A DNA stretch of 64,000 bases from Paenibacillus puerhi (GTDB lineage: Bacteria > Bacillota > Bacilli > Paenibacillales > NBRC-103111): NCBI RefSeq assembly GCF_009846885.1, contig NZ_WUWM01000011.1, positions 1 through 64,000 on the forward strand, written 5' to 3'. Positions 35,670 to 44,046 of this stretch are shown in pieces (the stretch's first letter is position 1; every line of letters begins with the position of its first letter). The notes beneath the pieces are model-generated. The model searched no databases. It worked only from the letters and a program-made list of their open reading frames with translations, and was not told the origin of the DNA. A program made the translations under genes and the position numbers.

Positions 35670-36616
35670 CTAACGACGGAGACTGAAATTCAATCCTCGA
35701 CTGATGAGGACAGGGATAATGGACAGATGGCCCTCGTCCTCCAGATAATCGAACCGGAAGCGCAAGCCCTCAGGTGCAAGCGAGGACAAGCGATCTGCCA
35801 ATTCCTTCGCTTCTGCGATCATATGAGGCTTCTCCGATCCACCGACAGCCATCAGCAGAGATGCCTCCAGAAGCGGCGTCCGCCCCTCGAACCGCTCCTC
35901 CCATACCGTGATATCCTTCAGGAGCTGATGGGCATTCCACTAGGTAGACGGACTGCCCGCTATGTACGTCTGAAACGCTGAAGTTCTGGAGAACAAGACA
36001 TCCAGTACGAGCAGCCCGCCGAGCGAATGGCCGATTAACGTTTGATGGCTTCGGTCAACGAAGAATTCGCTTTGGATCAATGGCTTCAGCTCCGACTCGA
36101 TAAATTCGATGAACTCCTCCGCCCCTCCATGGAGAGGCCAGTCGCTTCCGTCCGGACGGCGAGGCAGCTTGCTCACATCCGCAGGCCGGGTAAAGTCATA
36201 GAAGCGGGCTTTATCGAGCGGTTCATCCGTGTCGTAGCCGATGCCGACGACGAGGGCCGGTCCGAAGCCATGGGGCCTGCGGGACTGCAGACGGACCGCT
36301 CGACCGCCGTGCCGATCGTTCCATTGGCATCAAGCAGATAGATGACCGGATACCCCGCCTCCGGTGGCGCTTCAAGAGGGACTCCCGTGTAGATCCGGTA
36401 TTTTCTGCCGCGGGATGAGGTTAGCCGGGAGAATCGAACGATCTGATGGTTTACATTTTCCGGATCAAAATGGAATAACTCCGCCCATATCGTACCTGCA
36501 TCCATTTCCTTGGCCCCATACAGGATGGAGAGCAAGACAGTCATGGCTACCCATACGGGCGAAGTGCAGATAATGATCGCCGCTGGAGATATTCGAAATC
36601 GCATGAAGCCTTCCAC
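35670..36616 (-). pseudogene. Siderophore esterase-like alpha/beta hydrolase (BesA/Fes type), broken
   Basis: Three pieces make one protein. Piece 1 (from 36616) has SSRGRKYRIYTGVP and YPVIYLLDANGTIGTAVE, then loses frame near 36295-36302; one added base restores AVRLQSRRPHGFGPALVVGIGYD. Piece 2 holds the nucleophile elbow LIGHSLGGLLVLDVLFSRTS and ends SPST at TAG 35940-35942, where Trp (TGG) is expected (SPST-W-WN). Piece 3, in the same frame, has LKDITVWEERFEG and the late histidine in DYLEDEGHLS. Intact relatives cleave ferri-siderophore trilactones to free iron. It lies 20 bases after a siderophore-binding-protein fragment. Confidence 0.85.
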
Positions 36617-36636
36617 CTTCCGCAGGCTCCTGCCGC

Positions 36637-37059
36637 TTAGTTGCTCAGTTTAGGCAAAGCCGCTTCCAGAAATTTCATTTTGTTCCACGCCGTTCCGCCT
36701 TGAGCAAGCGGGTCGACCACATTGACGAAAACCTTCCCGTCCTTCACGGCTTTCAAGCTTTGCCAGATCGGATTTTTTTGCAGATCGTCCATCGCTTTCG
36801 GGTTATCCTTGTTCTCATCCTCCGAGAATTGAACGAACAAGTAGTCCGGGTTGATCTCGGAGAATTTCTCAAGCGAAATCACCTGCTGGGCTTTGGCTTG
36901 TTTAATTTCCTCCGGGACTGTCAGCCCGAGGTCCGTGTACAAGGAGGGATTGAAAAACACGGAATCCGGATATACGTTAATGCTGCATGCTCCTCTCACT
37001 TCATCCCGATTAACTGCGATCTCTATAATGATTCGGTTTGACAACCCCTTATTCAACAC
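36637..37059 (-). pseudogene. C-terminal fragment of an iron-siderophore binding protein
   Basis: About 140 residues remain of a normally 310-330 residue FeuA/FhuD-type protein. NVYPDSVFFNPSLYTDLGL, KAQQVISLEKFSEINPDYLFVQ and NPIWQSLKAVKDGKVFVN are typical of the second lobe, with the end FLEAALPKLSN. No signal peptide or first lobe is present and there is no ribosome site at the first start codon. Its order relative to the esterase (binding protein, then esterase) matches the ends of feuA-feuB-feuC-ybbA in Bacillus subtilis, with the permease genes deleted. Confidence 0.85.
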
Positions 37060-37093
37060 ATCACAGGCACATACTCGGAAGCCGCCGATAACT

Positions 37094-37139
37094 AAAAAAC
37101 CGCCCCCCTATTAGATACCATCTAACAAGGGAAGCGGTT
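37094..37139 (-). terminator. Terminator after the TraX-like gene
   Basis: On the minus strand GAACCGCTTCCCTTGTTAGA and TCTAATAGGGGGGCGGTTTTTT form an 18-bp imperfect stem ending in six T. It lies about 45 bases after the stop codon at 37184. Confidence 0.85.
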
Positions 37140-37183
37140 CTAGAACGACAGACGCGGAATGGAACAAGGGCTGGCAGTGGAGT

Positions 37184-37795
37184 TTATTGCTGTATGCCCA
37201 TGCGGATCAGCCAGAGGACCGTCAGATGTAACGGATAAAAGCTGCGCCATAACCATACCGGCGCCCTTCGGACCTTAGGCGCCGCTTCGGATAGCAGAAA
37301 GAATGAGACCGGTACGCTAAAGTATTGTACCGGCACATAATTGTAGAAAATGAACGTGGCGGCGGCATGCAGCGCGACCCCGACGTAGGAGCGTATATAC
37401 CGATAGATCAGCACCAGGATCAGGCCGTACAGCCCGTAGTCCAGATCCAGCAGCAGCAGAACGGCGGAGCAGGCCGGTATCAGCAGAGCCTTCAGCCATA
37501 CTTTCGGCTGGTCCGCCGCCCACAGGACGACCAAAGCTAGAAACAACGTCCCGATCACATTGATCTCCTGCGTACGGAACAAGGCCATATAAGGAATCTG
37601 GGAGACGGCAAACAGCAGGAATAAGCGCAGCATATACGCCCCTAGATTCCTTGTATGTTTATAGCCTTCTACGAGCAAATAGGCATAGACGGGAAAAGCG
37701 ATGCGGCCCACGATCCGCCAAAGCTGGTCGTTCGGAAAGAACACGTAACCGATATGGTCGATCGTCATCGTGATCATCGCCAGCCATTGCCACAT
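37184..37795 (-). CDS. TraX-family membrane protein
   Basis: 203 residues, about seven predicted membrane helices. MITMTIDHIGYVFFP is the hallmark start of TraX proteins, followed by GRIAFPVYAYLLVEGYKHTRN and a C-terminal WRSFYPLHLTVLWLIRMG. TraX acetylates F-pilin in conjugative plasmids, but chromosomal Bacillota members have no known pilin partner and none is seen here. ATG at 37795 has AGGGAGGCATACCGG upstream. It is a single gene with its own terminator. Confidence 0.9.
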   Translation of the reverse strand: MWQWLAMITMTIDHIGYVFFPNDQLWRIVGRIAFPVYAYLLVEGYKHTRNLGAYMLRLFLLFAVSQIPYMALFRTQEINVIGTLFLALVVLWAADQPKVWLKALLIPACSAVLLLLDLDYGLYGLILVLIYRYIRSYVGVALHAAATFIFYNYVPVQYFSVPVSFFLLSEAAPKVRRAPVWLWRSFYPLHLTVLWLIRMGIQQ

Positions 37796-37836
37796 CCGGT
37801 ATGCCTCCCTTCACGCCGCTTGCCAAGGCTTATATT

Positions 37837-38289
37837 TCAAATTTCTTCAGTTTCCCCAACCTCATCGTCTAGCTCGACCTCATATTCACACCGGAAGCGT
37901 TCCACTCCCGGGTACTTCTCACCCAGGCCAACCACAGCAAACCCGATGTTCCGATAAAAATCCACGGCATCCTCATCCGTTTCAGCCACGATCCGAGACG
38001 GCTTCTTCAGCTCGATCAGCTCGAGTATTTGTCCCCGGCCATAGCCTTGGCCCCGCATATCCGGACGAACGGCAAGATGAAGAAGGGTCAATACCCGTTC
38101 GGGCGATAACGTGAAGCCGACGAGTCCTAGAATGGCGCCTTCCTCTTCATAGGCATACAGCTCATGATCGCTATTCTGAGCATAATCGTCGGTTACAGCC
38201 TTCAGCCGTTCCGGGTCAGGAAATATGGAGTAACCGAGCAGCTCTTGAATCACATCTTGTTGTACCCGTTCTTTTGCAGATATTAACAT
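37837..38289 (-). CDS. GNAT-family acetyltransferase
   Basis: 150 residues from ATG 38289, with AAAGGAGTGAGCC upstream. The acetyl-CoA loop is canonical: LHLAVRPDMRGQGYGRGQILEL (R-G-Q-G-Y-G). EDAVDFYRNIGFAVVG closes the fold. The N-terminal QDVIQELLGYSIFPDPERL helix pair is typical of small regulators of amine acetylation. The substrate is unknown. It follows the P-loop gene and precedes the TraX-like gene in the same direction. Confidence 0.9.
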   Translation of the reverse strand: MLISAKERVQQDVIQELLGYSIFPDPERLKAVTDDYAQNSDHELYAYEEEGAILGLVGFTLSPERVLTLLHLAVRPDMRGQGYGRGQILELIELKKPSRIVAETDEDAVDFYRNIGFAVVGLGEKYPGVERFRCEYEVELDDEVGETEEI

Positions 38290-38346
38290 ACCGGCTCACT
38301 CCTTTCCTCATTTCCAGTTACTTGTATTCGTTTGGTATGGCGAAGG

Positions 38347-38947
38347 TTATTCCTCCGCTCTCCGTGCGGCCTCCGCCAGCACTAAAGGTCTGTTGGCCGA
38401 CCATTGAGCCAGATAAGGCTCGAAATAACTATTGTCTTCAAGCAGGATCAGCTTGCTCTTGTAGCTTTCGAGGACCCGAAAAATGTCCGGTCGGATCTTC
38501 CTGTCAAAGTCGCGGTTCCATTTCATCAGCTGCAGCAAATGAGAAAAAGACAGCATGTAATTGCCTGCCTCCAGCCCAAGCCTCTGCTTAATGAACCGGG
38601 ATACGATTCTCCTGCTTCGTTTGCGTACCGGCGGGTCCAAATAAATGATGGCGTCCGCCTGCTTGAAGCTATCGACCAGCCAGCGGTGATGAACCCCCTC
38701 GATGATCCAATGATCCTGTGACAGCACGCTTTGCAGGATGGCATCCCGCACCTCCTCCGGATTGCGGGTATCCCCCTTCGGATTGCGGCGCCACACCATG
38801 TTGTCCGTCTGGTAATGCGGGAGGGACAGCCGCTCGGCCGCCCGGCCGGCCAGCCATGTTTTGCCGCTTCCGATGGAACCGATAATATGGATTTTGCCCG
38901 GACTTTGGGCTATTGACGAAGGCGCAATGCACGCGATAAGACCTCAT
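38347..38947 (-). CDS. P-loop kinase-like protein (adenylate kinase / topology modulation type), start damaged
   Basis: The main frame carries the Walker A motif IIGSIGSGKTWLAGRAAERL at about 38857-38886, then DNMVWRRNPKGDTRN, WIIEGVHHRWLVDSF, AIIYLDPP and RKRSRRIVSRFIKQRLG. These match small ATPases often annotated as topology modulation proteins. The first ATG in frame (38799) would leave out the P-loop. Between an in-frame TGA near 38951 and the P-loop there is no ATG, GTG or TTG. The ATG at 38947 lies in another frame (MRSYRVHCAFVNSPKSG); removing one G near 38908 would join it to GKIHIIGS. So the gene is frameshifted or starts at a rare codon. Confidence 0.65.
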
Positions 38948-39032
38948 CCTCGCTTCTAACAGTATCGTATCCTACTATTATAAAGGAATACAGGTTCCTT
39001 TCCAATATCTCCATGCGCATTGTCTCAGTGTG

Positions 39033-39638
39033 CTAAGCCCCGCCATCCTTGCCTGAAGACTGCCGTTGCTCGGCCTGCAGCTTGCTTACCCCGGCGAGAA
39101 ACGTATCGATCAGATGCTGCAGCGTATCGTCCAGATCCAGGGGAAGGCCAAATCCGCCTTGCTGCTCCAGCGAAGCGAAGCCATGAAGTAGGCTGCGAAA
39201 GCAGCGGATCGCATGCAGCGCCTTATCTTCCCTCAGCTGATACGCCTCAAGCACACGCAGGAGCAGCGCGAGGATACGCTCGCTCGCCTGCCGATGTTCC
39301 GTATCGTCCTCGGCAGGCGCTTGCAAAGTCGCCTCATAGAGGCCAGGATGTCTTCGGGCGAAAGTCACATAGGCCAGACTCATCGCCCTGATCGCCTCCT
39401 CCCCCGAACGGCCGACGGCGGCATGGGTCAGGTCGGCAGTGAGCAGCTCGATCCCATGCAGCGTCATCTCCCGTCGCAAGCCGGTTAAGCCATGGACATG
39501 ATTATAAAGCGAGGGTGAACGAACCTTCAGCTTCTGAGCCAAGGAAGCCAGACTTACTTCCTTATAACCTTCGCGGTCGGCGATTTCCGTAGCTGCCTGC
39601 AGGATTGCAGGCAGATCAAGCCCGATTCTAGGTGACAT
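39033..39638 (-). CDS. TetR/AcrR-family regulator with WHG-type C-terminal domain
   Basis: 201 residues. The N-terminal helix-turn-helix is VSLASLAQKLKVRSPSLYNHVHGLTGLRREM (about 28-58). The C-terminal half with YVTFARRHPGLYEATLQAP and RSLLHGFASLEQQGGFGLPLD is the WHG-type TetR domain. It overlaps the upstream MBL-fold gene by 11 bases, so the two are co-translated. Probable targets are the twin palindromes at 40383-40423 upstream of the MBL gene (inference). Confidence 0.92.
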   Translation of the reverse strand: MSPRIGLDLPAILQAATEIADREGYKEVSLASLAQKLKVRSPSLYNHVHGLTGLRREMTLHGIELLTADLTHAAVGRSGEEAIRAMSLAYVTFARRHPGLYEATLQAPAEDDTEHRQASERILALLLRVLEAYQLREDKALHAIRCFRSLLHGFASLEQQGGFGLPLDLDDTLQHLIDTFLAGVSKLQAEQRQSSGKDGGA

Positions 39639-40365
39639 GACCGCCCGACACTCCCTTTCCAGACCTACTCAATTCCGCCTGACGGATCGCCCGATCCATC
39701 GCAGGGCCAGGCTGCTCGATCAGATTGCCGTGCCCCACGGCCAGCAAGGACGGATTCAAGGCTCTAAGCTTCCTCGCGCTTTTGAGCGCAGATCGCTTAT
39801 CCCAAGTAGCCATAGCCGGGAAGGGAAACCATGGGACCCACTGTCCGCTGACGGCTATGCCTCCCCGGGTTTGCAGCGCATCCCCCGCTATCAGATAATG
39901 ATGACGCTGATCGAAAAAAGCCATCGAGCCCGGTGTATGTCCCGGTGCCGATACGGCGATCAGAGAGCCGATCTGGTCGCCATCGCTCAGCAGCACGTCC
40001 GCCCTTGTCTGCACGTTCTTCGGTACTCCTCCGCGAATCGGGGTTACAGGCTCCCCCGCCTCGAGTGACTTGTCGCCTGCCAACAGCTTGGAATCACGCC
40101 GTGAAATATAAACCTGAGCATCGGGCAGCTCCTGCTTCAATCTATCCAGCGCGCCCACATGATCGTCATGCGCATGGGTCAGCACGATACGTGTGATCGG
40201 CTTGCCGAGCGCTTGAGCGGCCTGGAGGATGCCCTTGGCCATGTGGGAGATGCCAGCATCGATAAGCGTCAACCCTTGATCCTCCTCCACTAAATATACG
40301 TTTACCGGAAACCAGGTCGGAAACACGGTCAATTGCACAAAATTACGAGCTTGTATCGTTCGCAT
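39628..40365 (-). CDS. MBL-fold metallo-hydrolase
   Basis: 245 residues from ATG 40365 (MRTIQARNF), with GAGGAGTG eight bases upstream; the frame runs 48 codons further, but that covers the operator region. The metal site is complete: THAHDDHVGALDRL, the distal His in APGHTPGSMAFF, the Asp in LIAGDALQTRGG, and a final His in AVGHGNLIEQPG. The substrate is unknown; size and motif order fit glyoxalase II- or quorum lactonase-like hydrolases. It is the first gene of the MBL-tetR pair and diverges from the second TetR operon. Confidence 0.92.
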   Translation of the reverse strand: MRTIQARNFVQLTVFPTWFPVNVYLVEEDQGLTLIDAGISHMAKGILQAAQALGKPITRIVLTHAHDDHVGALDRLKQELPDAQVYISRRDSKLLAGDKSLEAGEPVTPIRGGVPKNVQTRADVLLSDGDQIGSLIAVSAPGHTPGSMAFFDQRHHYLIAGDALQTRGGIAVSGQWVPWFPFPAMATWDKRSALKSARKLRALNPSLLAVGHGNLIEQPGPAMDRAIRQAELSRSGKGVSGGHVT

Positions 40366-40382
40366 TCTAATCTCACTCCTCA

Positions 40383-40423
40383 AACTAATATCATTAGTTT
40401 CAATATAACTAACAACATTAGTT
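40383..40423. promoter_or_regulatory. Two matching palindromic operators (TetR-type)
   Basis: AACTAATATCATTAGTT (40383-40399) and AACTAACAACATTAGTT (40407-40423) share the pattern AACTAA-N5-TTAGTT, with centres 24 bases apart. They lie just upstream of the MBL gene start and between two divergent units, each with a TetR regulator. The arrangement is typical of autoregulated TetR operators. Which of the two regulators binds cannot be told from sequence; the MBL promoter side is nearest. Confidence 0.8.
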
Positions 40424-40511
40424 TTAGCAAGTTTTTTTTTTTGCAAGCCCTCAAACAATTGAAGAACTGCTAAAATTGATGTACTATTCAATAATGAAAG
40501 GAGATTCATTT

Positions 40512-41096
40512 ATGGTCCAAGTATTGAAAGAAGAGTTACGACTGGCCATTCTTCGGGCCGCGGAGGACGAATTTCTGAAGCATGGGTATACCGGGGCATC
40601 CGTCAAGCGTATGGCTGACCAGGTAGGCATTTCCGTTGGAAATCTGTACAGGTATTACAAGGGGAAGGAAGCCTTGTTCGATTCTGTTGTCGGTCCGGTC
40701 TACCTCGAATTAGAAAAGATGATAAAGAGCCAGGTTACCCGGCCTATGGACAAAGGACACATCTTCGAGCTTATCGTACATGCGTTGACGGAGTTACTTG
40801 AGAGAATTCGCAAGCCGCTGTTAATTCTCATCGACGGCAGCCAAGGGACCAAGCACGAGGACGCTAAGTTGAAGCTGTACAAGCTGATGGCCGACAACGT
40901 CGCGCAGCATCTGGAGGCGTACAACGGCGTACAGGAGCGGGAAGTGTTTGCGGAAGGGACAGCTTGGTCCGTTTCTGTTGCTTTCATGCAAGGATATTTC
41001 GAGATTATTCGCCGTCATCCGGATACCGAAGATTGCAAGAGCATGGTTCGTCAATACTTCTCATTTTGGTACCAAGGTCTGCAGGCCTTTATCTAA
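40512..41096 (+). CDS. TetR/AcrR-family regulator
   Basis: 194 residues from ATG 40512 (MVQVLKEELRLAIL), with AAAGGAG eight bases upstream; twelve extra in-frame codons precede it. The helix-turn-helix is ASVKRMADQVGISVGNLYRYYKGKEALFDSVV. The C-terminal ligand domain is not a named subtype I recognise. It leads a two-gene unit with the alpha/beta hydrolase at 41166 and faces the MBL-tetR unit, so the region contains two TetR proteins only about 0.9 kb apart. Confidence 0.9.
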   Translation: MVQVLKEELRLAILRAAEDEFLKHGYTGASVKRMADQVGISVGNLYRYYKGKEALFDSVVGPVYLELEKMIKSQVTRPMDKGHIFELIVHALTELLERIRKPLLILIDGSQGTKHEDAKLKLYKLMADNVAQHLEAYNGVQEREVFAEGTAWSVSVAFMQGYFEIIRRHPDTEDCKSMVRQYFSFWYQGLQAFI

Positions 41097-41165
41097 TCGG
41101 GGTAGGCAGACTCTTTCTTTCACTCAATAATGAATTCGAATTCACTTTTAGAGGAGGACTATGCG

Positions 41166-42029
41166 ATGGAACGACCTATTCGAAACTACAGCACGAAAAA
41201 GGGCTACAACCTGGAATATACGGTCATCGGTTACGGCGAACCGGTTCTGGTGATGCATGGCGGGCATTCAAGCTGTATGGAAGAGCTCGGTTACCGCGAG
41301 CTTGTAGAACGGGGCTACTCGGTTATCACCCCTTCCAGGCCCGGCTACGGGGGCACATCCGCTGAGCTTGGGAAAAATATATCTTATGCTTGCGAAGCCT
41401 ATGTGGAGCTGTTGGATGAATGGAGCGTCGACCAAATTCATGTTATCGCCATTTCGGCCGGCGGCCCTAGCGGCATTCATCTGGCGTCGCAATATCCGAA
41501 TCGAATCAAATCGCTAACTTTGCAATCAGCCGTAGCCCGGAGATGGCTGACTCCCCGTGATCCCAAGTACACGATCACAAAGCTCATGTTCCGTCCATCC
41601 AACGAAAAATATGTCTGGGCGCTGATGCGGCTCATGAATAACCATTTTCCCCGACAGCTTCTTGCAAGCATGATCCCTTCCTTCAGTACATGGCCAACCG
41701 ACAAGGTACTTCAGCACCTGAACGATGAGGCTCGAAGGCAGTTTCAAGAGATGATGAAACGGCAGCGGTCGGGTCACGGATTTCTAATTGATCTGGATCA
41801 GGCTCAACAGGATTTGTCCTCTGCCCTGTCCGCCGTTCCATGCCCGGTATTGATCTTGCACAGCGTCCATGACGCTGCCGTACCCGTGGAGCATGCCCGT
41901 TACGCCAACCAGCATCTTCCAAACGCACAGTTATGTGAGCTTGAATCGTGGGGGCATCTGATCTGGCTCGGTCCCGACGCAGCCGATATGTACCGGAAGC
42001 TCTTTCATTTTCTGGAGATTTCCTCTTAA
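41166..42029 (+). CDS. Alpha/beta hydrolase
   Basis: 287 residues from ATG 41166 (MERPIRNYSTKKGYN), with GAGGAGG upstream; an earlier ATG at 41130 lacks a site. LVMHGGHSSCMEELG is the oxyanion-hole loop, IAISAGGPSGIHLA has the nucleophile serine, LILHSVHDAAVPVEHA has the acid, and ESWGHLIWLG has the catalytic histidine. The substrate is unknown. Its gene follows the TetR gene by about 70 bases and is probably repressed by it; an efflux- or detoxification-like role is possible. Confidence 0.9.
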   Translation: MERPIRNYSTKKGYNLEYTVIGYGEPVLVMHGGHSSCMEELGYRELVERGYSVITPSRPGYGGTSAELGKNISYACEAYVELLDEWSVDQIHVIAISAGGPSGIHLASQYPNRIKSLTLQSAVARRWLTPRDPKYTITKLMFRPSNEKYVWALMRLMNNHFPRQLLASMIPSFSTWPTDKVLQHLNDEARRQFQEMMKRQRSGHGFLIDLDQAQQDLSSALSAVPCPVLILHSVHDAAVPVEHARYANQHLPNAQLCELESWGHLIWLGPDAADMYRKLFHFLEISS

Positions 42030-42157
42030 GCTGTTTTCATTTAGTCGGCCTGCAGACTATTTGTCAAATCCTCCTTTCCTGTCCCTATCAAAGCCTTAGT
42101 AGCTATCATATGCTGCAGAAGCAAGATAAGACAGCTCTTGAAAGGGGAGGTAAGGTT

Positions 42158-42565
42158 GTGGGCTTTATACGCATTCAGGGTTGTCCGCGCCCTCACCATA
42201 TGACATTGCGCCAGCGTTTGAAGCCGCTGCTCGGAAGCACGCTTACGGTCTATGTACCCGGATCTCCTAAAGTAGGCCGCCTGCGTGGCCGGCTGCTGAA
42301 TATCGGCCGCGATTCCTTCGTCATCGGCACCCACTCGATAGGCTGGGAATCGCCCTTCTACATCGTCGTCCCTGCCATTGCCCGCTTTCGCATGCACTAT
42401 GAGGTCGTGGCAACGGCCAAGGATCTGGGAAGCCTCGTCGGCAAGCTGATCGGAGTCGGTCACGACTTCGTCGAATTCATCCAAATTCCCGGCTCCAATG
42501 TGCCGACGATCTTTCCCCTCAATTCCTTTACAGAAGTAGCTTGCAGCCATCAGGGAGAAGAGTGA
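42158..42565 (+). CDS. Hypothetical protein with two LSm/SH3-like repeats
   Basis: 135 residues from GTG 42158, with GGGGAGG seven bases upstream; the frame runs further left without a site. Two similar halves are visible: LRQRLKPLLGSTLTVYVPG with RLRGRLLNIGRDSFVIGT, and AKDLGSLVGKLIGVGHDFVEFIQ with a final PLNSF. Both have the strand pattern of small LSm/SH3-like barrels, as in DUF2642-type spore or coat-associated proteins of Bacillales. The family assignment is a guess from pattern only. It stands alone before the terminator at 42641. Confidence 0.65.
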   Translation: MGFIRIQGCPRPHHMTLRQRLKPLLGSTLTVYVPGSPKVGRLRGRLLNIGRDSFVIGTHSIGWESPFYIVVPAIARFRMHYEVVATAKDLGSLVGKLIGVGHDFVEFIQIPGSNVPTIFPLNSFTEVACSHQGEE

Positions 42566-42640
42566 GTCCGGACTTCGTCGCAGCTATCAAGCAACCCGTC
42601 AGGAATACTCCTCGGCGGTTGTTGGCGCGGACAGCGCGCC

Positions 42641-42687
42641 AAAAAAGGACAGCCCTCTACCGCCTTGAGGCGGGGCAGACTGTCCTT
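42641..42687 (-). terminator. Terminator of the helical-repeat gene
   Basis: On the minus strand AAGGACAG and CTGTCCTT enclose an inner GCCTCAAGGC hairpin, and six T follow. It lies about 25 bases after the stop at 42710 and also separates the convergent LSm-like gene. Confidence 0.85.
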
Positions 42688-42709
42688 AGCTGGAATGAGT
42701 TACGTAATC

Positions 42710-43879
42710 TTAAGCCTGCTGCTCGGCGGGCTGCAGCATCTCGTAGAAATCAGGAGAGCCGCTTAGCAGCCAGTTCCGGTGAAGGACCGCTTGCTCGAGC
42801 TGCTCCGGCTCGCCAAGGGGCCAGCCCATCCCAACCCCCATGGCATAATCCTTGGCCAGCATCAAAAATCCGGCAGCCCACTCTCTCGTTCCCTTTACAG
42901 TAGGAACGAGCGGGTAATACTTGTCATAGGCTGCACGAATCAGCGTATGCACCACTTCCTGCAGCAGCGCTGGCAGATCGGCCTGCTTGACCTTCTCCGC
43001 GATATCTGCCGGGAACTCGGGCTCGTCATTGGACGCCCACGCCTCGTATTCCTCTGCCGTCACATGTCCTTGCTCCTTAGCTGTCCACAGCAGCATCCGG
43101 CTTAACGCAGGCTTAAAGGCCGCTGGCACGGATACGGTCAACTCGGGCTGCGGGTTGTCCAGATCGATCACGAACGACTCCCCGAAATTGTTAAACTTGA
43201 CGTTGCCCCGAACGCCCAGCCAGCGCAGCGCCAGCAGCGCATGGGTCCGCACCTTGCTGTCCAGCTCCTCATTGCGGCACACGCGGCGGAGCAGCTTCTC
43301 GCTGCGCAGGTCCGGCAGCATGCACAGCAAGCGGACACACGAAAGCGCATGGTCGGGATCGGTGATCCACTCCTGGGCATTCTGATAGATCGTATCCACG
43401 GAACCGCCTTCATGGATCCAGTCCAGCTCGATCCGTCTTCCCGCGTATTCCTGCAGGGAGGCCATCCCTTTCTCGGCTAGCGCCTCTTCTCCATGCTCGG
43501 CTACTAGCGCTTCATAGCCCTTGCTCAGATCCGCATGCAGCTCGGTCAGCATCTCCTGATGGGAGCCGACGTCTTTCATCTGGGACACGGCATATACCCA
43601 TTCGCCCAGCGCTCGCGGATTATGCTGCCACATCATCATCGCGAACGTAATCATATCCGAGTCGTAAGGCAGGTCCGGCTGCAAGGCGAACCTGGCCAGC
43701 ACGGTCTGAACATCGTATTCCTTGCGCATGAAGGTCAAGGCCAGAATTAAACCGTTCCATGCATTCGCATTGTGCTTATTCTCCAGAAGCGCGCGGTATA
43801 GACAAAATGCCGCGACTCCATAGGACTCCGCTTGTAAATACTGACGCCCCATCGCGCCGTAATCCGCTGTTTGATTCAT
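42710..43879 (-). CDS. Helical (TPR/HEAT-like) repeat protein, 389 aa
   Basis: From ATG 43879 (MNQTADYGAMGRQYL), with GGGGG upstream; sixteen codons further left are not protein-like. The first about 70 residues have TPR character (YLQAESYGVAAFCLYRALLENKHNANAWNGLI). A HEAT-like part follows (CVRLLCMLPDLRSEKLLRRVC, VRTHALLALRWLGVRG). The last third is helical with WAAGFLMLAKDYAMGVGMGW. No catalytic motif or signal is seen, so it is likely a scaffold or regulatory protein. Similar proteins occur as hypothetical proteins in Paenibacillus. Confidence 0.75.
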   Translation of the reverse strand: MNQTADYGAMGRQYLQAESYGVAAFCLYRALLENKHNANAWNGLILALTFMRKEYDVQTVLARFALQPDLPYDSDMITFAMMMWQHNPRALGEWVYAVSQMKDVGSHQEMLTELHADLSKGYEALVAEHGEEALAEKGMASLQEYAGRRIELDWIHEGGSVDTIYQNAQEWITDPDHALSCVRLLCMLPDLRSEKLLRRVCRNEELDSKVRTHALLALRWLGVRGNVKFNNFGESFVIDLDNPQPELTVSVPAAFKPALSRMLLWTAKEQGHVTAEEYEAWASNDEPEFPADIAEKVKQADLPALLQEVVHTLIRAAYDKYYPLVPTVKGTREWAAGFLMLAKDYAMGVGMGWPLGEPEQLEQAVLHRNWLLSGSPDFYEMLQPAEQQA

Positions 43880-44046
43880 GAACGGTTCTACCCCCAAGGT
43901 GGACAAGTTGTGATGAGAACTAGACAAGACATAGCCTCAGTATACCTTATTCGATTACACTTGAAAAATATAGTTTTCCATACATGGACTTAACATGGAC
44001 TTAAAGCCCCTTCTCCGGATGTTCGAACCAGGCAAACGACTGGGAA

